Source of the DNA: an uncultured Chryseobacterium sp.
GTDB lineage: Bacteria; Bacteroidota; Bacteroidia; Flavobacteriales; Weeksellaceae
Reading direction: 5' to 3'
Length of the DNA stretch: 64,000 nucleotides
NCBI GenBank assembly: GCA_913776245.1
Contig: CAJYLO010000005.1
Span: 1 to 64,000, forward strand
Under the pieces are notes generated by a model. The model was not told the origin of the DNA. It did no database searches and was given only the letters and a program-made list of their open reading frames with translations. Each line of letters opens with the position of its first letter. Within the stretch, counting starts at the first letter, position 1. Made by a program: the position numbers and the translations under genes. Shown piece by piece: positions 34,794 through 42,692 of the stretch.

Positions 34794-34967
34794 AGAATAA
34801 ATATTTGACTATGTAAATATAAGACTTTAAACTGCATTTTTTATGATTCTGTTTATTAACCGAAGCGTAAAGATTGACACAAAATCAATCGATAATACTT
34901 TCTGAAAACAATTGTTAAAAATAATCGACAAAAATTTTCCAAATTCAATCAAATTTTTATCTTTGTT

Positions 34968-34975
34968 AAGCATAA
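34968..34975 (+). promoter_or_regulatory. -7 box upstream of the acidic 152-aa gene
   Basis: TATCTTTG fits TAnnTTTG, with TTTTCC 17 bases before it as a weak -33 element. Leader about 27 bases. Confidence 0.4.
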
Positions 34976-35007
34976 TTAAAACTTATCAATAACTCAATGT
35001 CCTTATA

Positions 35008-35466
35008 ATGAAAGGAATATTAAAGATCTATCATCCGGAGGAAACTCTGAAATATTTTATCAGAAACACCTATTGCAAATCCGTTTATCTCAATGCGCAG
35101 AATTTCTTGGAAGTGGAAATCATCACGGATGATTCTCTGGAACATGTGGATGATGATTCTTTGCAATACCAATTTCCCCAGCTGTCTCTCAACATTTCCG
35201 AATTTCCTATAGCCGAATCCGAGCTGGAAGGAAAAAATTTCCTCGTAGATGACACAGAAGAAGATACCTATACAGAAGTTGATCTTTATGATGACGATGA
35301 AGCTTTTCTCTATGACAATGATCTGAGTTTCACAAAAAATGAAAAAGATGAGCTGGAGCTTTGCTGGAAAGGACACATTACGGATTTTTACACAGGATCC
35401 GAAGAGCCGATTCCATTTAAGCTCAAGTGCAACTTTCGTCAGGACGACATCGAAGTTGACGATTAA
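35008..35466 (+). CDS. Acidic protein of unknown function (152 aa)
   Basis: Not recognised. 152 residues, strongly acidic in the middle (DDTEEDTYTEVDLYDDDEA), without a signal peptide, membrane segment or cysteine cluster (two scattered Cys). Probably cytoplasmic. It ends 72 bases before the TonB-like gene and may share its transcript. The frame and codon use look like those of its neighbours, so it is a real gene. Confidence 0.75.
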   Translation: MKGILKIYHPEETLKYFIRNTYCKSVYLNAQNFLEVEIITDDSLEHVDDDSLQYQFPQLSLNISEFPIAESELEGKNFLVDDTEEDTYTEVDLYDDDEAFLYDNDLSFTKNEKDELELCWKGHITDFYTGSEEPIPFKLKCNFRQDDIEVDD

Positions 35467-35538
35467 TCCGTCTCCAGAAAATAATAATTATATTTACGAA
35501 TCGTTATAAAACTAATTGTAACGAAAATAGTTGATTGG

Positions 35539-36468
35539 ATGTATCAGGACCTGGATGATATCGTTTTTGAAGACCGGCATAAGGCTTATGGCGCATACGA
35601 ATTCCGTAAGCATTACGAATTTACGCTGACTAAGGCGCTCGTAGTCGGGATGTTTATTTTCCTGATTATCTTCTTTATTCCGGCGACTATCATCAAAGCT
35701 CCAAAAAAAACGGCTGTGAACAGCGAAAGAATCATTCCTGTGGAACTAACGGAAATGCGCATCAATTATGGCGATAACCGAAACGGAAAAGGAATTGAAG
35801 AACCAAAAGAAGAAGCAGGAAGTCTCGCTCCGATTATTGAGAAAAAAGAGGAAAAAGAAATCGTTAAAGAAACTGCCAAAACCTCTAAAGAAAAAACTGA
35901 AAAAGATATTCCTGACAATGTAGTCCCTACACCAACCAGGATTAAAAACCCGCCCGTAACTGCCAAAAAATCAATCGATAAAACCAATTCTAACACTGCG
36001 GCCAACTCAACCAAAAACACAACCGGTAAAACCAATGTAAAAGGTAACATCAAAAAAGAAAATGCAACCGGAGACGGCCGTGGAAATGCCGCAATAGGGA
36101 ACCTGCTGAAAGGAAGAGGAACAAAATCCGGCTCACAAGGTAATGGTAACGGTCCCGGAAACTATGGCGATCCGCTGGGAGGCGATGGTGACGGAACCAG
36201 CCTGATTGGCGTAGACAGAAAACTGGTCGGTTTCATCCCAGGAACAATGGGACGAGGCGGCGCGCAGCCTAACCACGACTGTTCTGCAAGTGGCAGTATC
36301 ACAATTTCTTACACTGTGGACAAGTCTGGAAAAGTGACTTCCGCAAGACGACAAAGCGGCATCTCAGATCCTTGTGTGGTTAGTACTGCAACAAGTTGGG
36401 TAAAACAATATGTGAAAGCAGAATCTGCCAGCGTGTCATCCAAAGGAACTTATAAAATTGTTTTTTAA
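35539..36468 (+). CDS. TonB-like protein, first of two paralogues
   Basis: 309 residues. MYQDLDDIVFEDRHKAYGAYEFRKHY is the N-terminal motif of Bacteroidetes TonB-like energy transducers, followed by one membrane helix (about 35-53), a Lys/Glu/Pro-rich then Gly/Asn-rich linker, and a 78-residue C-terminal domain starting FIPGTMG with two cysteines. That domain is about half identical (41 of 78 by hand count) to the end of the third gene here. It would couple inner-membrane proton force to outer-membrane receptors. Confidence 0.82.
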   Translation: MYQDLDDIVFEDRHKAYGAYEFRKHYEFTLTKALVVGMFIFLIIFFIPATIIKAPKKTAVNSERIIPVELTEMRINYGDNRNGKGIEEPKEEAGSLAPIIEKKEEKEIVKETAKTSKEKTEKDIPDNVVPTPTRIKNPPVTAKKSIDKTNSNTAANSTKNTTGKTNVKGNIKKENATGDGRGNAAIGNLLKGRGTKSGSQGNGNGPGNYGDPLGGDGDGTSLIGVDRKLVGFIPGTMGRGGAQPNHDCSASGSITISYTVDKSGKVTSARRQSGISDPCVVSTATSWVKQYVKAESASVSSKGTYKIVF

Positions 36469-36525
36469 AATCCGATTTTTGATAAAATTCATTCCGATCG
36501 CTTCGGGTTAATCATTACTAATTCA

Positions 36526-36533
36526 TAAATTTG
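36526..36533 (+). promoter_or_regulatory. -7 box upstream of the ExbB-like gene
   Basis: TAAATTTG, about 25 bases before the ATG; -33 element unclear. Suggests the ExbB-like gene can be transcribed apart from the TonB-like gene before it. Confidence 0.35.
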
Positions 36534-36557
36534 AAACCTACTTAAACAAATAAAATT

Positions 36558-37199
36558 ATGGTGAAGCAAAATATTTCTGTTTGGGAATTCTTATTTGGCG
36601 GAGGCTTATTAAGCGTTTGTCTTGTGATCGTTCTTCTATTTCTCGGAATTGCAGCCATTTTTTTCTTTGTTCAAAAACTGGTTGCACTTAACAGGGAAAA
36701 CCAAGTGGATCCGTACCTGCTGAAAAATGTCAATGATCTGCTGAATGACGGCCGAATCCAATCCGCTATAGATTTCTGCAGAAGAGACAATTCACCGGAA
36801 TCCAGAAGCGTGGAAAAGGGACTTTCCAGGTTAGGAAGGCCTGTTGGTGAAATCTCAAACGCTATGGAAACCCACGCTCAAATAGAACTCAACAGAGCCG
36901 AAAAAAACATCAACTTTCTCGCAACACTTTCCGGAGCAGCTCCCATGCTGGGACTTTTAGGAGGCGTTTTAGTTTTGGCCTCCACGTTCGGGACGTTATC
37001 CAAAACTGAAACTGTTGTATCACAAAACCTTCTGGCTGCCGATTTTTATAAAGCTCTGGCACCTTCAGCTGTCGGACTGATTGTGGGTTTTTTATCTTAC
37101 GTTTTTCATAACATACTGGTTGCCAAGGTAGATTATCTGCTGATGAAAATCCAGTATCATACCAATGAGTTTCTTGACATCATCAATAAACCTTCATAA
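36558..37199 (+). CDS. MotA/TolQ/ExbB proton channel family protein
   Basis: 213 residues, three membrane helices (about 13-35, 120-145 and 165-185). LNFLATLSGAAPMLGLLGGVLVLASTFG matches the conserved ExbB/TolQ pore region. It normally forms a pentamer with two ExbD subunits and drives TonB. Here no recognisable ExbD follows; both neighbours end in the same TonB-like domain. Confidence 0.88.
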   Translation: MVKQNISVWEFLFGGGLLSVCLVIVLLFLGIAAIFFFVQKLVALNRENQVDPYLLKNVNDLLNDGRIQSAIDFCRRDNSPESRSVEKGLSRLGRPVGEISNAMETHAQIELNRAEKNINFLATLSGAAPMLGLLGGVLVLASTFGTLSKTETVVSQNLLAADFYKALAPSAVGLIVGFLSYVFHNILVAKVDYLLMKIQYHTNEFLDIINKPS

Positions 37200-37202
37200 A
37201 TA

Positions 37203-37841
37203 ATGGAATTCCGAAGAAGAACAAAAAAATTATCCGGGCTGCCGATTGCGTTTTACGTGGTTGCGCTCTTGTTTTTTGTACTTTTATTGTCCTTCAATGC
37301 CGGTTATTATAAAACTTACGAACTGCCAAAATCTGTCATCACAGAAATTCCGAAACCAAAAGAAGAACCAAAACCGGATTCTCTTGCCAAGCCGGAAATC
37401 TACGTTCCGGACATAGAAGTTTTGCCTCCAGACACCGTTTCAGTTGCTGAGTCAAAGCCAAAAGAAGAAGCTGCCACCGAAAACAAAAAAACGGACGAAA
37501 AGAACAAAACCGCGGCTAAGAAAGAAGATTCCAAAGATCCTAAAACGGCGGATTCCAAAGAAGAAAAAATTACCAAAATCGGGAAAGACAGGGCACTTAC
37601 AGCATTCATTCCCGGAACAATGGGGAAAGCCGGAAAACTTCCTGCCCACAATTGCAAGACCAAAGGTCAGCTGGTAATGTTTTTTACGGTTGATAAAAAC
37701 GGAACTGTCACCAACGCAGGAAGAAGCAGCGGAATCAAAGACGCCTGCAATATTACGGCTGCGGTGATCTGGATGAAGCAATACGTAAAAGCGAAAAAGT
37801 CGGCCAACATTTCCCAGGGAACTTACACCATTGTTTTTTAA
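37203..37841 (+). CDS. TonB-like protein, second paralogue, in the ExbD position
   Basis: 212 residues. The start MEFRRRTKK plus one membrane helix (about 12-32) looks like an ExbD N-terminus, but the helix has no aspartate where ExbD carries its essential one, and the C-terminal 78 residues (FIPGTMGKAG...GTYTIVF) are a TonB-like domain paralogous to that of the gene two upstream. The linker is Lys/Glu/Pro-rich. Starts 3 bases after the ExbB-like stop, so they are co-translated. Confidence 0.75.
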   Translation: MEFRRRTKKLSGLPIAFYVVALLFFVLLLSFNAGYYKTYELPKSVITEIPKPKEEPKPDSLAKPEIYVPDIEVLPPDTVSVAESKPKEEAATENKKTDEKNKTAAKKEDSKDPKTADSKEEKITKIGKDRALTAFIPGTMGKAGKLPAHNCKTKGQLVMFFTVDKNGTVTNAGRSSGIKDACNITAAVIWMKQYVKAKKSANISQGTYTIVF

Positions 37842-37847
37842 TTGATT

Positions 37848-37956
37848 TGGGCGCCAAATTCCGGCTGTCACTACTCGCTTTTTTATTTTTCCCCACGCTT
37901 TTTCCTCTTCAAAAAAATAAAAAGAGCTCAAACATGCCGTTCCATCCGGGGCGCAG
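37848..37956 (-). repeat. Dispersed hairpin element, copy B
   Basis: Read on the minus strand: GCGCCCCGGATGGAACGGCA, GAGCTCTTTTT, an A/T-rich region, AAAAAGCG, then GGCGCCCAA. Same block order as copy A between hemD and hemE. Starts just after the stop of the second TonB-like gene. Confidence 0.55.
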
Positions 37957-38029
37957 TTTTATCTTTTGTTTCAACCTTCCCAGCAAGCAGAAATTTTCAA
38001 CATTTTAATTAGAATTCTCATTGTTATCT

Positions 38030-38037
38030 TAAATTTG
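38030..38037 (+). promoter_or_regulatory. -7 box of folC
   Basis: TAAATTTG sits 16 bases before the ATG, giving a leader of about ten bases. The -33 region is weak (TTTTAA about 20 bases upstream). Confidence 0.4.
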
Positions 38038-38053
38038 TATTTCATTTGAAACT

Positions 38054-39292
38054 ATGACTCCAAAAGACTATCAGGAAGCTGTGAACTGGCTTTTTGTACA
38101 GATGCCGAATTACCAGATTGACGGGCAAAAGGCCTACAAGCCGGGACTTGACAACATCAGAAAACTTTGCGATTTTTTCGGAAATCCACAGGACAAAATC
38201 AAAACCGTTCACATTGGTGGAACCAACGGAAAAGGTTCTACCAGTAATATGCTGGCATCCGTTCTTCAGGAATCGGGCTATAAAGTCGGGCTGTATAATT
38301 CGCCACATTTAATAGATTTTACAGAGCGAATCAAAATAAACGGAGCCAACTGTGAGAGAGAATTTGTTTATGATTTCATTCAAAAGCTGAAGCATTTGCC
38401 AGAAGACATTCGCCCTTCTTTTTTTGAATTCACGACCATTATGGCGTTCGAATATTTTTATCAGCAGAATGTGGATGTGGCAATTATTGAAGTAGGTTTG
38501 GGCGGACGCTTAGACTCTACAAATATTATCAATCCTTTAGTAGCTGCAATTACCAATGTTCAACTGGATCACCAGAATATTTTGGGAAACACAATCGAAG
38601 AGATCGCAAAAGAAAAAGCGGGAATCATAAAACAAAACACAACCATCATTTCCGGTGATGAAACTGCTAATGTAAAACATATCATTAAAGTAAAAGCGAT
38701 TGAAGAAAATGCAGACTTTATAGACGCAACAGAAATCAAAACGGATTTAGAATCCGACCTAAAAGGCAATTACCAAAAGAAAAATATCCGGGTAGTTTTT
38801 GCTTTGATTAATGAATTACGACAGCAAGGTTTTGAAATCAGCGATGGAAATTTAAAGTCCGGACTTCTAAAGGTTCATCAAAATACCAACTTCATCGGCC
38901 GTTGGTTTGAGTTCTCAAAGGAACCCTTGACGATTTGTGATACTGGTCATAATCAGGCCGGATTGGAAGAAGTATTCAAGCAATTGAATGAATACTCTCA
39001 ATCAAAACATATCATCTTAGGATTCGTTAATGATAAAAAAATTGATGATGTGATCCCGATTTTGCCTACTGATGCTGACTACTATTTTGTGAAACCAAAC
39101 ATTAGCAGAGGAAGACACCCGGAAGATTATGAAAATTTGCTGAAAAAATCTAACTTAAATTATAAAATTCATGGCTCAGTTCAGGAAGGCTATCTTGCTG
39201 CAAAACAGAATTGTAAAAAAGACGAGATGATTTTTATTGGCGGTAGCAACTTTGTAGTGGGAGATTTTTTAGAAAAAAATTTGCGGATATAG
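38054..39292 (+). CDS. folC: Folylpolyglutamate/dihydrofolate synthase
   Basis: 412 residues. GGTNGKGSTSNML (about 56-68) is the ATP-binding loop of the Mur-ligase fold; TAxTNVQLDHQNILG-type sequence and DTGHNQAG (about 296-303) follow. It adds glutamates to folates (and possibly glutamate to dihydropteroate) in the cytoplasm. Its own promoter and the repeat element before it separate it from the TonB/ExbB genes. The tRNA genes follow 41 bases later. Confidence 0.96.
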   Translation: MTPKDYQEAVNWLFVQMPNYQIDGQKAYKPGLDNIRKLCDFFGNPQDKIKTVHIGGTNGKGSTSNMLASVLQESGYKVGLYNSPHLIDFTERIKINGANCEREFVYDFIQKLKHLPEDIRPSFFEFTTIMAFEYFYQQNVDVAIIEVGLGGRLDSTNIINPLVAAITNVQLDHQNILGNTIEEIAKEKAGIIKQNTTIISGDETANVKHIIKVKAIEENADFIDATEIKTDLESDLKGNYQKKNIRVVFALINELRQQGFEISDGNLKSGLLKVHQNTNFIGRWFEFSKEPLTICDTGHNQAGLEEVFKQLNEYSQSKHIILGFVNDKKIDDVIPILPTDADYYFVKPNISRGRHPEDYENLLKKSNLNYKIHGSVQEGYLAAKQNCKKDEMIFIGGSNFVVGDFLEKNLRI

Positions 39293-39333
39293 TTATAAGT
39301 TGTATATTTGCACCACTCTAAACGAGAATTAGA

Positions 39334-39408
39334 GGGTTCTTAGCTCAGTTGGTTCAGAGCATCTGGTTTACACCCAGAGGGTCGGGGGTTCGAATCCCTC
39401 AGGACCCA
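39334..39408 (+). tRNA. tRNA-Val (anticodon TAC), copy 1
   Basis: Acceptor GGGTTCT pairs with AGGACCC; D-arm TAGCTCAGTTGGTTCAGAGC; anticodon arm TCTGG-TTTACAC-CCAGA gives anticodon TAC; T-loop TTCGAAT. Discriminator A; CCA is not encoded. Confidence 0.97.
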
Positions 39409-39440
39409 CAAAAAGGAAACGTAACCTTTCAAAAAAATTC

Positions 39441-39515
39441 GGGTTCTTAGCTCAGTTGGTTCAGAGCATCTGGTTTACACCCAGAGGGTCGGGGGTTCGA
39501 ATCCCTCAGGACCCA
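39441..39515 (+). tRNA. tRNA-Val (anticodon TAC), copy 2
   Basis: Identical over all 75 bases to copy 1, spaced 107 bases start to start. The 32-base spacer is unrelated to the sequence after copy 2, so this looks like a tRNA gene duplication with only the gene conserved. Confidence 0.97.
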
Positions 39516-39519
39516 CAAA

Positions 39520-39547
39520 AATCTTCCAAATCTTTGGGAGATTTTTT
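39520..39547 (+). terminator. Terminator after the second tRNA-Val
   Basis: AATCTTCCAAA (39520-39530) pairs with TTTGGGAGATT (39533-39543), with one G-T wobble, followed by Ts. Confidence 0.65.
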
Positions 39548-39559
39548 ATATAATTTAAT

Positions 39560-39634
39560 GGGCGATTAGCTCAGTTGGTTTAGAGCGTTGCGTTGACATC
39601 GCAGAGGTCACTGGTTCGAATCCTGTATCGCCCA
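39560..39634 (+). tRNA. tRNA-Val (anticodon GAC)
   Basis: Acceptor GGGCGAT pairs with ATCGCCC; anticodon arm TTGCG-TTGACAT-CGCAG gives anticodon GAC; T-loop TTCGAAT. Reads GTC/GTT valine codons, complementing the TAC isoacceptors. Confidence 0.95.
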
Positions 39635-39812
39635 CTTTTCTTAAAACTTCCCTAATTTCTTAACTATCACTTAACACAAATGTTAAAATTTTATAAAAAA
39701 ATTAATCATTTGTTTAATTTTAGAATTGCGGAAAGGTTTTTGCTGCGTTAGAAGGATTAAAAAAAGCTTATATGATCTGAAAATTCCTTTTGTAAATCTT
39801 TTAAAAGGACCT

Positions 39813-40283
39813 ATGAAAAGATATTATGCTGTCTTGATCTGTGTTTATACTATTTTTTTAGTTTATATGATGTTTTATGGATGCGGAAGACATCCGGAAT
39901 ATGGGTTTTTGCAATTGAACCCATTTCAGAGCATTAAGTACTTTCTAAGCTATCACCAGTTTTTTTCCCAGACTTTTATGGTAAACATTTTGGGAAACAT
40001 CATTGTTTTTATACCCTACGGATGGCTTGGCATTTTAGATAAAAGACTGAACAATCTTCCATTACTGTCATTTCTTTTCATTTTCTGGATATGCGCTATT
40101 GAGCTTACGCAATATTATACGGCACGTGGAACCGCTGATATAGATGATGTTTTTCTGAATACTTTCGGAATGCTGATTGGTTACATAATCCTTAAAATTG
40201 TTACCATGCTTAATATTGCCAACATCAGACTCGAATTAGAATCCGGATATGACAATGTCAGTCCTTATTCATATAACCGATAA
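39813..40283 (+). CDS. VanZ-like family membrane protein
   Basis: 156 residues from the ATG at 39813, which follows an AAAAGGACCT stretch; the ORF track start at 39726 is a TTG. Four membrane helices; NPFQSIKYF, NILGNIIVFIPYGWLG, and AIELTQYYTARGTADIDDVFLNTFGMLIGY are the VanZ pattern. VanZ in enterococci gives low teicoplanin resistance; in most bacteria its role is unknown. The last 26 bases overlap the end of the convergent glycosyltransferase gene. Confidence 0.88.
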   Translation: MKRYYAVLICVYTIFLVYMMFYGCGRHPEYGFLQLNPFQSIKYFLSYHQFFSQTFMVNILGNIIVFIPYGWLGILDKRLNNLPLLSFLFIFWICAIELTQYYTARGTADIDDVFLNTFGMLIGYIILKIVTMLNIANIRLELESGYDNVSPYSYNR

Positions 40284-41160
40284 GCTGCCCTAATTTGTAT
40301 AGATCCAAAATCTTTAATGATGCATTACCTCTTATCAGTTTCCTAACCATAAGCGGTTTAAGAAGCTTATAAAAAAATTTATACAGAAATACGCCACCAG
40401 TTTTTTTTAGTAAGAAATAAGCTCTTGCCAGCTTTATTTTTGAACTTCCTTTTATATCCTGATCTGTATTAATAAGATGCGCCAGGCTTTTTGCAGACTG
40501 ATCCGCTTTCTTTAAAAATACGGCATTGGTTTCTACATCATCATTAAAAATCGGATTATCAATATGTTCGATTTTTATCTTTGATTTGTAAAGATCCTTA
40601 GCAAAAATCAGATCCTCATAACCATACTGTGATATAGTCTCATCAAAAGGATGGCTTCGCAAAACTGTTTTCCGCACTATAAAATTATTGGTCTGAAAAT
40701 CAAGATAGGGCGATTTTTTGCGGACCTCTACCGGAAGATTTTCTCTTTCCACAGCAAATTTCCACCTTAAGCCAAATTCAGGATCGGGTTTGCTTTCCTC
40801 CACTTTTCTTCCTCCATAGACCACATCAGGATTTTTCATCCTTATAAAATCTGCATATTTTTTAATAAAATCCTTTGCTATGATTTTACCGTCACAATCT
40901 AAAAAAAGTAAATACTCGGACTCCGCATAATTCAGAAATAAATTGCGTATTTTAGAACGCCCGATGTTTTCTTTAAGCAAAATATATTGATCGGCAATAT
41001 TCCCGATATCACGATTCTTTTCAATAAAATCTTTCCGTGATGCATCATCAATAACAATAATTTCCGCATCAAGATTATCCGCAACAATTTGATTCCGAAT
41101 ATCTTTAATCAGCGTATTAACATCAAAATTATATACAGGAATACAGATACTGAGCGTCAT
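40258..41160 (-). CDS. Family 2 glycosyltransferase
   Basis: 300 residues. SICIPVYNF at the start, VIDDAS (about 37-42) and LFLDCDGK (about 90-97, the DxD-like metal site) define a GT-A fold GT2 enzyme. It transfers a sugar to a surface polysaccharide or lipid; acceptor unknown. Overlaps the GT9 gene by 4 bases (ATGA). With GT9 and sufE it forms an operon-like run, but sufE is probably unrelated in function. Confidence 0.9.
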   Translation of the reverse strand: MTLSICIPVYNFDVNTLIKDIRNQIVADNLDAEIIVIDDASRKDFIEKNRDIGNIADQYILLKENIGRSKIRNLFLNYAESEYLLFLDCDGKIIAKDFIKKYADFIRMKNPDVVYGGRKVEESKPDPEFGLRWKFAVERENLPVEVRKKSPYLDFQTNNFIVRKTVLRSHPFDETISQYGYEDLIFAKDLYKSKIKIEHIDNPIFNDDVETNAVFLKKADQSAKSLAHLINTDQDIKGSSKIKLARAYFLLKKTGGVFLYKFFYKLLKPLMVRKLIRGNASLKILDLYKLGQLIGYMNKD

Positions 41161-42122
41161 ATTTTATCTATGATTTTCTGAATATTCAACTCTTCCAGAC
41201 AAGCATAATCGCCCCGGAAACACTCTTTATCCCCAAATACCGAGCAAGGTCTGCAGGAAAGATCTTTTACTTCCACGATATCCTTTTCATCCTGTCCATA
41301 ACCAAGAAATCCTGCGAAATGATGTGTAGATCCCCATACGGAAATGCATCTTGTTCCCATAAGGCTGGCAAGGTGCATATTTGCAGAATCCATAGAGATC
41401 ATCAGTTCCAGTTCAGATATTTTCTGCAATTCCTCTTTAAGAGTCAGCTTGCCGGATAAGCTATGCGTATTTGGAATTTGTTTTTCCCATTTGGTAAGAA
41501 TATCATTCTCCTCCTTTCCGCCACCAAAAAAATAGACTCTGTGCGTTTTAGCAAGGATTCTTGCCAGTTCAAAGGATTTTTCTTCGGGCATCATCTTGCC
41601 TTTGTGTTGGGCAAAAGGTGCAAAGCCTATATCTTTCTTATGATCCGACTGGATCCTAAGCCGGTGCGATAGACTTACTGAAAAACCCATCCGGCGGAAA
41701 ACATCGGCATAACGTTCTACTGTCCTTTTCAGCTGTACTTTATCGAGGTTCCAGACATCAGTCAGTTTCTCTTTTTCAACCTTTCCCTTATCTATCTGGA
41801 AGACTTTGTAACCGTGCCGGATAAAGATGGAATTAAGCATTTTTGTCCTGATAACATCGTGAAGGTCAGCAACATAATCCGGATTGAAATCTTTAATTAA
41901 TTGTTTTGTAAGTTTTCTGATGCCGAAGATACCTTTATATTCATCAAAACTGATTCCGTGAAACTTCAGTCTGGGGTGTTTATCAAAAAGGTCTTTGAAA
42001 TTATCTCTGCTCACGAATACAATTTCAACATCAGGATTCTGTTCCAGGAACTCCACGCAGACCGGAACAGTCATTGCCACATCCCCGAATGCGGAAAAAC
42101 GATATGCCAGAATTCTCTTCAC
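41157..42122 (-). CDS. Family 9 glycosyltransferase (heptosyltransferase-like)
   Basis: 321 residues. The start is a GTG (42122-42120) immediately after the SufE stop TAG, so translation is coupled; the expected family start (KRILAYRFSAFGDVAMTVPV) supports it. Later segments GFAPFAQHKGKMMPEE, HSLSGKLTLKE and SMDSANMHLASLMGT fit the GT9 (ADP-heptose:LPS) fold. Likely adds a core sugar to lipopolysaccharide. Acceptor and donor are not certain. Confidence 0.88.
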   Translation of the reverse strand: MKRILAYRFSAFGDVAMTVPVCVEFLEQNPDVEIVFVSRDNFKDLFDKHPRLKFHGISFDEYKGIFGIRKLTKQLIKDFNPDYVADLHDVIRTKMLNSIFIRHGYKVFQIDKGKVEKEKLTDVWNLDKVQLKRTVERYADVFRRMGFSVSLSHRLRIQSDHKKDIGFAPFAQHKGKMMPEEKSFELARILAKTHRVYFFGGGKEENDILTKWEKQIPNTHSLSGKLTLKEELQKISELELMISMDSANMHLASLMGTRCISVWGSTHHFAGFLGYGQDEKDIVEVKDLSCRPCSVFGDKECFRGDYACLEELNIQKIIDKI

Positions 42123-42542
42123 CTACTTCTTTAGTTGAAATGCAACTGCGTAAAATTTGATCTGCTTGGTCATTGCCATCAGTCCATTAGCTCTTGACGG
42201 AGATAAAAATTCCTGAAGACCAATTTCCGAAATAAAATCAAAATCAGAATCCAAAATCTCTTGGGTAGAATGTCCGCTATATATTCTTACTAAAAGCGAA
42301 ACAATTCCTTTTGGCAAAATTCCGTCAGAATCTGCATTGAAAAACAATTTTCCATCTTTGAAATCTGCATCAATCCAGACTTTGGACTGACAGCCTCGTA
42401 TCAGGTTTTCATCTGTTTTTTTATAATCAGGAAGCCCTTTCAATTCTTTCCCAAGATCAATGATATACTCATACTTCTGTTCCCAATCGTCCAGAAAGGC
42501 GAATTCTTCAATGAGTTCCTGTTGTTTTTCCTTGATTGTCAT
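42123..42542 (-). CDS. sufE: SufE-family sulfur acceptor
   Basis: 139 residues. NLIRGCQSKVWI holds the acceptor cysteine (about C50), which takes persulfide sulfur from SufS for Fe-S assembly. ...SPSRANGLMAMTKQIK is the conserved C-terminal region. It is apart from any other suf gene in this window. Its stop directly abuts the GTG of the GT9 gene. Confidence 0.93.
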   Translation of the reverse strand: MTIKEKQQELIEEFAFLDDWEQKYEYIIDLGKELKGLPDYKKTDENLIRGCQSKVWIDADFKDGKLFFNADSDGILPKGIVSLLVRIYSGHSTQEILDSDFDFISEIGLQEFLSPSRANGLMAMTKQIKFYAVAFQLKK

Positions 42543-42578
42543 TCAGAATTGATTTGAATTAAATTTAAATTATTTGCT

Positions 42579-42692
42579 AACCACAAAAGATACAAAAGTT
42601 TATTTCATTCTGAGTGGAAACCTTAAGATTATAAAATCTTTTTCCATCTTACTTGAAATTGGACAAATTTTAATCTTTGTTTGTTTTGTGGT
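42579..42692. repeat. AACCACAAAA inverted-repeat element between sufE and pepT (gene-less)
   Basis: AACCACAAAA at about 42580-42589 faces TTTTGTGGTT at about 42683-42692 over about 93 bases, with no gene inside. The right end runs into the pepT stop (TGAACCACAAAA on the minus strand), the same arrangement as at hflX (TAACCACAAGG). It looks like a solo relative of the repeats around the GxxExxY gene. Confidence 0.5.

Noticed and set aside
39726-39812. N-terminal extension of the VanZ-like ORF
   Set aside because: Its first codon is TTG; the ATG at 39813 has a plausible upstream purine stretch and a normal family start.
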